Shown in pieces: positions 43,475-49,620 of a stretch of DNA of 64,000 nt; positions within the stretch are counted from its first letter, which is position 1, and each line of letters opens with the position of its first letter. A program made the position numbers and the translations under genes. Below the pieces are notes generated by a model. It saw only the letters and a program-made list of their open reading frames with translations, was not told the origin of the DNA and did no database searches. Source of the DNA: CAYLRY01 sp964386535 (GTDB lineage Bacteria > Chloroflexota > Dehalococcoidia > Dehalococcoidales > UBA3254). The stretch is taken from contig CAYLRY010000010.1 of NCBI GenBank assembly GCA_964386535.1, forward strand, positions 7,386-71,385, read 5' to 3'.

Positions 43475-45052
43475 ATGGCAGAGCAAGCAGGTAAGAATTT
43501 AAATAGAATAAAGTTCCCGGAAAGGGAAAAAATAAATATAAAAAAGGCGTCCGAGCCTCTAGCCAACCAGTTAGACTATACTGATGCAGATATCCGTGAC
43601 CTGACCCCAGGCCAATCATATAAGGAACATCTCAGCCTGCTGGCCAGGATTCAATCAACCGAACAGTTAACCGCTTTTACGGCACGATTGCAGCGTACTT
43701 ACGGCAACGCCTATGTACAGAGACTATTTAGTTCCCACCCTTTACAGTCAGAGCCGAAAGTCAAAAAAATGGAACGTTCTGACACAAAAAGGAGCATAAA
43801 AGCAGCTTCATTATCCGTTAAGGGCGCTAACCCACAGCAGCAGGAAGAAGAGGAAGATGAAGAGTTACAAACCGCCAACCTTAAAAAGTTACCTCTAGCG
43901 AATTCGGAAAGCCTGGAGGCCCGTATAAAAAAAGCCAGGAGCAGTGGACAGCCTCTGCCACATTCCCTGCGGGTTATTTTCGAGCCTCAATTTGGCAAGA
44001 GTATAAACCAGGTGCGTATTCATGCAAATGAAGAATCTGATTCTCTTGCACGTTCGCTTAAAGCTGCTGCTTTTACCAGTGGCAAGGATATTTTCTTCAG
44101 GAAAAAGTTCTATAATCCTGATACTCTCCCTGGTAAAAATCTCATCGCCAGGGAACTGAGTCACGTAGTCCGGCAAGCTAAGCAAGCGCAGAGAAACCGT
44201 ACCGGTCCAGGTACTGAAATTAGGGCCGGCATCCCGCTATCCATTACCCCCGTGACTATGGTACAGCAGGGTCGGACAGGCCGGGCGGTTATATGGCCAG
44301 GTGTTAAAACCAGCCCTGTCCATATAAACAGTAAGCCTCTACTCCAGGTAGTGCCTCATATCTTTGTTAATGGTGGAAAAACAGGTACTGCGGCAGTCTG
44401 GTGGGGTGGGGGCGGTGGAGGGGGAGGTCAGGGAAATCAACCAGTGGGCGATGTCACTCAGGTCCAGCCGCGGATTAAAACCTCACGTTCAGGGATTCTG
44501 GGATTATACGGTAGACCGGTGGCCTGGGTGGAAAGAGGCACCGGTACTGCCACAGTCACACGTTCATATGTGGGTGTGCTGGTGGGAGCTAACGGCACAT
44601 ATTATATTACCGCCCGGGCGGCCGCTCAGATAGACAGGCACGAAGAAGACCATGTTAATTCCTCCAGGAGGCACCACGACACTTATATCGCACCCCTGGA
44701 AGAGAGGGTAGCGGAACATACCGGCTCTGCCAATGCACTTGAGGCCGGTGATACCCGGGAGGCAGCCAGGGCAGCGTTGGAAAACTACATAGATTGGACA
44801 GCGTCTATCAACAGTTTCGTAGCAGCCGATAATGCTGATAATTATCCTATGGGAGCAGTAGACCAGGCTGATATGGCCGACCCCAATACCAAGTTCGATT
44901 ATGGCCCTCGAGAAGTAGATGGCGTGAACTATGCTCATTACGTCGATATACCTCCGGGTCCTCCTGCGGAAGAAGAGGCGGAGACAGGTGAAGAGGTTTC
45001 GGAATTGGAAGAAGGCGAAGAATGGGAGGAGGAAGGAGTCTCACAAGAGTAG
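43475..45052 (+). CDS. eCIS-core (DUF4157) protein with C-terminal HExxH; candidate effector
   Basis: A 525-residue protein. Residues about 160-235 form the eCIS core domain: LPHSLRVIFEPQFGKSINQV, HANEESDSLARSLKAAAFTS, GKDIFF, and ARELSHVV, where the usual HELxH reads RELSH (R226), so its zinc motif is lost. Before it is an acidic Gln/Glu stretch (QQQEEEEDEE). After it is a Gly-rich link (WWGGGGGGGGQGN) and a second HExxH, DRHEEDHVNS (H389, E390, H393). Proteins with this core have been linked to injected toxins, so the C-terminal half may be a metallopeptidase effector or a maturation protease. GGAGGGG RBS, ATG 43475. The frame continues past the amber stop. Confidence 0.82.
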   Translation: MAEQAGKNLNRIKFPEREKINIKKASEPLANQLDYTDADIRDLTPGQSYKEHLSLLARIQSTEQLTAFTARLQRTYGNAYVQRLFSSHPLQSEPKVKKMERSDTKRSIKAASLSVKGANPQQQEEEEDEELQTANLKKLPLANSESLEARIKKARSSGQPLPHSLRVIFEPQFGKSINQVRIHANEESDSLARSLKAAAFTSGKDIFFRKKFYNPDTLPGKNLIARELSHVVRQAKQAQRNRTGPGTEIRAGIPLSITPVTMVQQGRTGRAVIWPGVKTSPVHINSKPLLQVVPHIFVNGGKTGTAAVWWGGGGGGGGQGNQPVGDVTQVQPRIKTSRSGILGLYGRPVAWVERGTGTATVTRSYVGVLVGANGTYYITARAAAQIDRHEEDHVNSSRRHHDTYIAPLEERVAEHTGSANALEAGDTREAARAALENYIDWTASINSFVAADNADNYPMGAVDQADMADPNTKFDYGPREVDGVNYAHYVDIPPGPPAEEEAETGEEVSELEEGEEWEEEGVSQE

Positions 45053-45130
45053 GATGGTGGAGTATCAGAGGAAGAAATCCTGGATTTTAAAGAACTGGAA
45101 GAATTGATGTTGGAATCAGCTAAACCATAG
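45053..45130 (+). other. in-frame coding-like extension beyond the amber stop of the DUF4157 gene
   Basis: Directly after TAG (45050-45052) the same frame gives 25 codons (DGGVSEEEILDFKELEELML then ESAKP) ending at a second TAG (45128-45130). The acidic composition continues the preceding tail (EEGEEWEEEGVSQE). This suggests either a recent nonsense mutation or translational read-through of UAG. Confidence 0.6.
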
Positions 45131-45182
45131 CACAACCAGATAATGACAGACCGGGATGTTGAAGTAAAAACTGCAAGGAAAA

Positions 45183-45575
45183 GTGATGAAAATTATTCTT
45201 GAAACGGATAAACAGATATACAATTTCGGCGATATTGTGACTGTACGTTTACTGGCATTAAATGACAGCTACCGCCCTGCTGATATCGACCGCAGATTGC
45301 TGATAGGTCCCAATATAAAAACTGAGCCACCCATGAATCCTCCTCACCCGTTATCAGTTGAACCTGCCACCAGTAACGAAGCCCATAATCATCTAATCCT
45401 CAATCCCTGGTGCTTTTACGGCAGGCAACGCACGTTCCAGAACCTTCCTCAGGGCATTGCCACTTTTTACGCTTATATCCTGAAGCAGTCTTACGGATCA
45501 TTGTTTCAGGACAAACCCGGTGACCTGTCAGTTCTGTTAGCCTCAGCCGAACCACTATCGGTTACAATCCGGTAA
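45183..45575 (+). CDS. small eCIS-operon protein of unknown function
   Basis: A 130-residue protein beginning ILETDKQIYNFGDIVTVRLL, which looks like a beta-sandwich opening, followed by DRRLLIGPNIK, a Pro-rich strand (EPPMNPPHPLSVEP) and LNPWCFYGRQRTFQNLPQG. Start is GTG 45183 or ATG 45186, with AAGGA upstream. It lies 10 bases before the Pvc16-like gene. I do not recognise the family. Position suggests a structural or assembly part of the particle, or a partner of the DUF4157 protein. Confidence 0.72.
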   Translation: MMKIILETDKQIYNFGDIVTVRLLALNDSYRPADIDRRLLIGPNIKTEPPMNPPHPLSVEPATSNEAHNHLILNPWCFYGRQRTFQNLPQGIATFYAYILKQSYGSLFQDKPGDLSVLLASAEPLSVTIR

Positions 45576-45584
45576 GGGGGTATT

Positions 45585-46400
45585 ATGATATCCGAACTAG
45601 ATGAAACACTCAAGCAATTGCTGATAAAGAAAGGTCATGTTGAACCTTCTGAGATTGATATCAGTTTTGATATCCCGGATAGGGAGTGGTCAGCCGCGTT
45701 GTCTAAACCAACAGTGAATATGTATTTATACGACGTTAGAGAAAACCATAAATTACGTGGGACTGAATGGATAATCGAAAAAAATGGAAATGGACAGGCG
45801 ACCAAGAAGAAAAATCCCAGGAGAATAGACCTTTCTTACCTGGTTACTGTATGGTCTAACAATATAGAGGACCAGCACAACCTGCTCTGGCAGGTTATGC
45901 AGACTCTTTTTCGTTATCCTACCATACCTCAGGAACTATTAACGGGGAAACTGGCTGAACAGCAGTATATTATTGTTACCTCAACCGCTCAGCCGGATGG
46001 TATTTTGAATAATCCTTCCGATTTTTGGGCAGCCCTGGATAATGAGATTAAACCCTCTTTCAACTATGTGGCTACGCTTCCGATGGATATGGAAATATCC
46101 TTTACCAGCGCCATAGTCAGTACCAGAACCTTAAACGTAAAACCACCTGATACGGCTAGTGAGCAGATGATAGGTATATCCGGGATTTTACGTTTTAAGG
46201 ATAAACCAGCGGAAGTGATTGCAGGAGCAACCATTGTGGCCAGGGATGCCGGCATGACCGCTCAGACTGATGCTCTGGGCCAGTATGCCTTCAGCCGCAT
46301 TCCTCCCGGAAAACACAACATCCTGATAATTCTTCCTGATAAAGTGACAAAAGAATTAACGGTTAAAGTACCTGATAAAAGCTACGACCTGGCAATTTAA
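45585..46400 (+). CDS. eCIS tail terminator/cap protein (Pvc16/DUF4255-like) with carboxypeptidase-regulatory domain
   Basis: A 271-residue protein. Residues 1-190 match DUF4255/Pvc16 N-terminal features (ISELDETLKQLLI, SFDIPDREW, LSKPTVNMYLYDVRENHKLR, DLSYLVTVWSNNIEDQHNLL). Residues about 195-271 are an immunoglobulin-like carboxypeptidase-regulatory domain (GATIVARDAGMTAQTDALGQ, YAFSRIPPGKH). In Afp/PVC particles, the Afp16/Pvc16 homologue caps the distal tube end and terminates length growth. GGGGGT RBS and ATG at 45585. The extra domain probably decorates the collar. Confidence 0.86.
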   Translation: MISELDETLKQLLIKKGHVEPSEIDISFDIPDREWSAALSKPTVNMYLYDVRENHKLRGTEWIIEKNGNGQATKKKNPRRIDLSYLVTVWSNNIEDQHNLLWQVMQTLFRYPTIPQELLTGKLAEQQYIIVTSTAQPDGILNNPSDFWAALDNEIKPSFNYVATLPMDMEISFTSAIVSTRTLNVKPPDTASEQMIGISGILRFKDKPAEVIAGATIVARDAGMTAQTDALGQYAFSRIPPGKHNILIILPDKVTKELTVKVPDKSYDLAI

Positions 46401-46530
46401 TGATGCTGATAAAAATTTTTGAAGGGGGTGATGTATAAGCAGACTGATAAGTAACCTTAAATGGTAGTGGCCCGGCTAGGCCGGCAAATAGAATGCGGTA
46501 CGGTCTGAAAATAAAAATGGAGGTTAAGCA
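46401..46530 (+). other. spacer before the sheath gene
   Basis: 130 bases with no gene beyond an 8-codon reading frame after GGGGGTG (GTGATG at 46429). A GC-rich imperfect hairpin (GCCCGGCTAGGCCGGC, about 46467-46482) lies midway. It could be an mRNA processing or stability element that raises sheath and tube expression relative to the upstream genes. Confidence 0.35.
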
Positions 46531-48087
46531 ATGTCGCCAGAGTATCTTTCTCCGGGTGTTTATGTCGAAGAGGTTGACAAGGGTTCCAAGCCGATTGAAG
46601 GCGCTGGTACTGCCTGCGCAGCATTTGTGGGCTTTGCCGAAAAAGGACCTGTTAATCAGGTTACCTTTATCCCTAATTGGACTGAATTCGTTAACAATTT
46701 TGGAGGGTTTATCAAAGGTGGTTATCTTGCTCCGGCTGTATATGGGTATTTCCAGAATGGGGGCGGCCGTTGTTACGTCAGCCGTCTTCCCAGCGGACAG
46801 GCTGAGGGAAGTGAAGGTAAAGCTACTGTAGCCCTCCCCAGTCATTCACAACCATCCCTGGAAAGCCTGACTTTCACCGCCCTTGAGGCCGGCGCCGGTG
46901 GAGCAGAGACTACTATAGAAGTAACCAGACCGGTTGGAGAAAATCCCCCGGAAGACCAGTTTAATATCACCATTCGCCGCGGAATGATTGAGGAAAAATT
47001 CGAAAATCTCAGCCTGAGAAAAGGGAAATCCGCTCGCAACGTAATTGACATCATCAACAAAGAATCCAAACTGGTCCATGTAGCTGAAAAAGAGTCTACC
47101 CTGAGCCCGTTGGAAAGGATGCCCACCCCAGGAGTCTATCCGCTGGCAATTAGTGAGACTAAAACAACAGCTCTGGCTAAAGTCTCTTCAGATGTCATCA
47201 TCGGCAAAGCCGAAGAACGATCCGGCCTTGCAGGTTTTGAAATTGCTGATGATGTTACAATGGTCTGCTGCCCTGACCTGATGGCTTTATATCAGGCTGA
47301 TGTATTATCCATGGATGATGTAAAAGGGGTACAACTGTCCATGATAGCCCATTGCGAAAATATGAAAGATCGTTTCGCTATCCTGGACTGTCCACCTGGT
47401 ATGAACCCGCAACAAATCAAAAACTGGCGTATGAATACGGCTGGTTATGATACCAAGTATGGAGCAGTCTATTATCCCTGGATAAAGGTGGCTAATCCGT
47501 TGGGAGGAGAAAATATCCTGGTGCCCCCAAGCGGTTATATAGCCGGCATCTATGCCCGCAGCGATAATGAACGAGGCGTACATAAAGCCCCGGCTAATGA
47601 GGTTGTGCGAGGCGCTACCGGAGTAGAAATGCTGATCACCAAGAGCGAACAGGATATCCTTAACCCTATCGGGGTTAACTGTATTCGCTCATTCCCCGGG
47701 CGGGGCATCCGGGTCTGGGGAGCCAGAACTCTTTCCAGCGATGCCTCATGGCGTTATATAAACGTCAGGCGTCTGTTCAACTTTGTAGAGAAGTCCATCC
47801 AGACCGGTACGCAATGGATAGTCTTTGAACCCAATGACGCTGATCTGTGGGCGCGCATCCGGCGTGATATTTCCGCCTTTCTCACCAACGTCTGGCGCAG
47901 TGGAGCCCTGTTCGGGGCTACTCCGTCACAGGCTTTTTATGTCAAATGTGATGCCGAGACTAATCCTCCCGCAGTACGCGATGCCGGCCAGGTTATCATC
48001 GAAATCGGCATAGCTCCGGTCAAACCGGCTGAATTCGTAATTTTCCGTATCAGCCAGTGGGCGTCCGGTGGGGAAACATCTGAATAA
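46531..48087 (+). CDS. contractile tail sheath protein (Afp2/Pvc2-like)
   Basis: A 518-residue sheath subunit. The N-terminal YLSPGVYVEEVDKGSKPIEG with GTACAAFVGFAEKGP is the universal sheath opening; the C-terminal domain includes VNCIRSFPGRGIRVWGARTL, YINVRRLFNFVEKS, and QWIVFEPNDADLWARIR, ending FVIFRISQWASGG. The middle third (about 95-180) holds an insertion rich in beta residues. Sheath subunits stack round the tube and contract to drive it outward. Strong GGAGG RBS. Afp/PVC loci have three sheath paralogs; here only one is present, which indicates a simpler particle. Confidence 0.95.
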   Translation: MSPEYLSPGVYVEEVDKGSKPIEGAGTACAAFVGFAEKGPVNQVTFIPNWTEFVNNFGGFIKGGYLAPAVYGYFQNGGGRCYVSRLPSGQAEGSEGKATVALPSHSQPSLESLTFTALEAGAGGAETTIEVTRPVGENPPEDQFNITIRRGMIEEKFENLSLRKGKSARNVIDIINKESKLVHVAEKESTLSPLERMPTPGVYPLAISETKTTALAKVSSDVIIGKAEERSGLAGFEIADDVTMVCCPDLMALYQADVLSMDDVKGVQLSMIAHCENMKDRFAILDCPPGMNPQQIKNWRMNTAGYDTKYGAVYYPWIKVANPLGGENILVPPSGYIAGIYARSDNERGVHKAPANEVVRGATGVEMLITKSEQDILNPIGVNCIRSFPGRGIRVWGARTLSSDASWRYINVRRLFNFVEKSIQTGTQWIVFEPNDADLWARIRRDISAFLTNVWRSGALFGATPSQAFYVKCDAETNPPAVRDAGQVIIEIGIAPVKPAEFVIFRISQWASGGETSE

Positions 48088-48118
48088 AACTTAAAAAGTG
48101 AAAAGGAGGTAAATAAAA

Positions 48119-48580
48119 ATGCCTTATGGTGCTGAAGCAGCAGGAAGAGAGGATCCCTTACTTGGTTTTAATTTTGCGCTGGATTTAAGCGGGACAATAG
48201 CAGGTTACTTCACTGAAGTAAGCGGAATCGGCTCTGAAAATGAAGTAATCGAACAAAAAGTAGTTACCGGAAAAGGTGTTGAAGTAATTCTTAGAATTCC
48301 CGGCAGATTAAAATGGGGTGATATTGTACTTAAGCGCGGAATCACTTCCAGCATGGATCTCTGGAACTGGAGAAGACAGGTAGAGGAGGGCAAAGTCAAA
48401 GACGCCCGCAAGAATGGCTCTATTGTGATGTTCGACCGGGAACTCAAGGAAGTAGCTCGCTGGAATTTCGTTAATGCCTGGCCTTCCAAAATCACCGGCC
48501 CTTCACCTAAATCGGATAGCAATGAGATAGGGATTGAGGAGTTGACTATCGTTCATGAACATATTGAACGAGCTAACTAG
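48119..48580 (+). CDS. inner tube protein 1 (Afp1/gp19-like)
   Basis: A 153-residue tube subunit of the phage T4 gp19 / Hcp-like family: DPLLGFNFALDLSGTIAGYF, TEVSGIGSENEVIEQKVVTG, LKWGDIVLKRGIT, WRRQVEEGKVKDARKNGSI, and EIGIEELTIVHEHIE. It polymerises into the rigid tube enclosed by sheath. AAAGGAGG RBS. It lies 31 bases downstream of the sheath gene, and 10 bases before the chaperone-like gene. Confidence 0.95.
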   Translation: MPYGAEAAGREDPLLGFNFALDLSGTIAGYFTEVSGIGSENEVIEQKVVTGKGVEVILRIPGRLKWGDIVLKRGITSSMDLWNWRRQVEEGKVKDARKNGSIVMFDRELKEVARWNFVNAWPSKITGPSPKSDSNEIGIEELTIVHEHIERAN

Positions 48581-48590
48581 GAGGTAGTAA

Positions 48591-48956
48591 ATGGCGTTGC
48601 AGACTGAATTCGAGTTTACTTTGCCGCGGGGTTATTTGGATAATGAGGGCAACCTTCACAAACAGGGAGTCATGCGTCTGGCCACTGCGATGGATGAAAT
48701 TACTCCCTTGCGTGACCTCCGTGTGAAATCAAACCAGGCTTACCTCGCGGTGATTCTCCTGGCTCGAGTGATAACCAGATTAGGTAGCTTGAAAGAGATC
48801 AATACTGGCGTTATTGAGAATCTGTTTTCCGCCGACTTTGCTTACCTTCAGGATTTTTACCGCCAGATAAATGAAAACGGCACCAGCCTGATCTCCGCTG
48901 TCTGCCCTGAATGCAATAAAAAAATCGAGGTGGACCTGGGACACCTGGGGGGATAA
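48591..48956 (+). CDS. tail assembly chaperone-like protein (zero-frame product)
   Basis: A 121-residue protein: EFEFTLPRGYLDNEGNLHKQ, GVMRLATAMDEITPLRD, LRVKSNQAYLAVILLARVIT and, at the end, CPECNKKIEVDLGHLGG. The Cys pair with acidic follow-on resembles the C-terminal CPxC motif of phage tail assembly proteins that lie between tube and tape-measure genes. Such proteins often exist in two forms, made by -1 frameshifting, that coat the tape measure during assembly. The last three codons CTG GGG GGA contain the slippery heptamer described at 48947. GGAGG RBS with ATG at 48591. Confidence 0.8.
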   Translation: MALQTEFEFTLPRGYLDNEGNLHKQGVMRLATAMDEITPLRDLRVKSNQAYLAVILLARVITRLGSLKEINTGVIENLFSADFAYLQDFYRQINENGTSLISAVCPECNKKIEVDLGHLGG

Positions 48957-48994
48957 CGAGCTACCCCCTCGACCAGTTGAACGAGGAGGTAGCT
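48947..48994 (+). promoter_or_regulatory. programmed -1 ribosomal frameshift signal (slippery heptamer plus hairpin)
   Basis: The heptamer GGGGGGA (48947-48953) is phased as G GGG GGA relative to the chaperone frame, which is the X XXY YYZ form needed for tandem -1 slippage. The zero-frame stop TAA follows at once (48954-48956). After a 5-base spacer (TAACG) a 13-bp stem with one C-A mismatch forms: left arm 48959-48971 (AGCTACCCCCTCG), loop 48972-48981, right arm 48982-48994 (CGAGGAGGTAGCT). Spacer and stem length match known -1 signals. The -1 frame then runs to 49114. Confidence 0.82.
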
Positions 48995-49114
48995 TACATC
49001 GCCTATCACTTCCACTGGCCACTCGATGATATCCTGAAACTGGAACATCAGGACCGGCGCTTGTGGGCCGGTAAGATCGCTGAAATTAACCGGAAAATTA
49101 GCGAGGTTTCCTGA
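48953..49114 (+). CDS. small conserved-type tail protein in the -1 frame (DUF6760-like), made by frameshifting or from an AUA start
   Basis: Open in the -1 frame from ATA 48953 to TGA 49112-49114: 53 codons reading ITSYPLDQLNEEVAYIAYHF, then HWPLDDILKLEHQDRRLW and a basic-helical end. From memory, small eCIS proteins that begin MxSYPLDxLxEEVAxIAYHFHW are encoded as separate genes in other loci (DUF6760-type). Here no ATG, GTG or TTG can head the frame; upstream it is closed by a stop. Either ribosomes slip at GGGGGGA to give a 174-residue fusion with the chaperone (121 + 53), or an AUA overlapping the UAA stop is used. The frameshift explanation fits the hairpin. Confidence 0.78.
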   Translation: MTSYPLDQLNEEVAYIAYHFHWPLDDILKLEHQDRRLWAGKIAEINRKISEVS

Positions 49115-49131
49115 ATTTTGGAGGAAACGCC

Positions 49132-49617
49132 ATGGTAACAGGTTATACTACAGGTTCGACCGGTACAGGCGGAAGGATTGATCCTTTCCCTACTTTCAAA
49201 TTTTTTGTCGAAGTAGGAGACATCACTGAAGCCGCCTTTACCGAGTGTGCCGGTATGGAAATGGGCACCGAAATCTTCGAATATCAGGAAGGCGGGCTTA
49301 ATGACTTTGTCCATAAATTCCCTGGCAGGACCAGGATTTCTAATATTACTTTAAAAAGGGGGTTCGCCTTATCTAATGAGCTTTACGAGTGGTATAAAGA
49401 GATGGAAAACTGTTTGAGGCAGGGTAAAAAATTCAATTTCAGACAGGTCACCATAACTCTTTATACCACAGTAAGCCATGAGAAATTAATGCGCTGGTCG
49501 CTGGATAAAGCTTTCCCAGTCAAATGGGTAGGTCCTACTTTTAGAACAGACGAAGCAGCCATGGCAATCGAAACCCTGGAATTTGCTCATCATGGGATAC
49601 AGGTACTGGGGAGATAA
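49132..49617 (+). CDS. inner tube protein 2 (Afp5/Pvc5-like)
   Basis: A 161-residue gp19-like tube protein: TFKFFVEVGDITEAAFTECA, GMEMGTEIFEYQEGG, FPGRTRISNITLKRG, LYEWYKEMENCLRQGKKFNF, and AAMAIETLEFAHHGIQV. In Afp/PVC, the Afp5 type forms the first tube layer on the baseplate, while Afp1 makes the shaft. GGAGG RBS ten bases before ATG 49132. It follows the frameshifted chaperone gene. Confidence 0.93.
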   Translation: MVTGYTTGSTGTGGRIDPFPTFKFFVEVGDITEAAFTECAGMEMGTEIFEYQEGGLNDFVHKFPGRTRISNITLKRGFALSNELYEWYKEMENCLRQGKKFNFRQVTITLYTTVSHEKLMRWSLDKAFPVKWVGPTFRTDEAAMAIETLEFAHHGIQVLGR

Positions 49618-49620
49618 GAT

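Noticed and set aside
46467..46482. GC-rich imperfect repeat before the sheath gene as a terminator or attenuator
   Set aside because: Short with a bulge and no T-tract; could be an mRNA processing element but this is not supported enough to call.
48953..48955. AUA start codon as the only explanation of the small -1 frame gene
   Set aside because: Possible, but slippery heptamer, 5-base spacer and 13-bp stem are an unlikely coincidence, and no Shine-Dalgarno is placed properly for the AUA.
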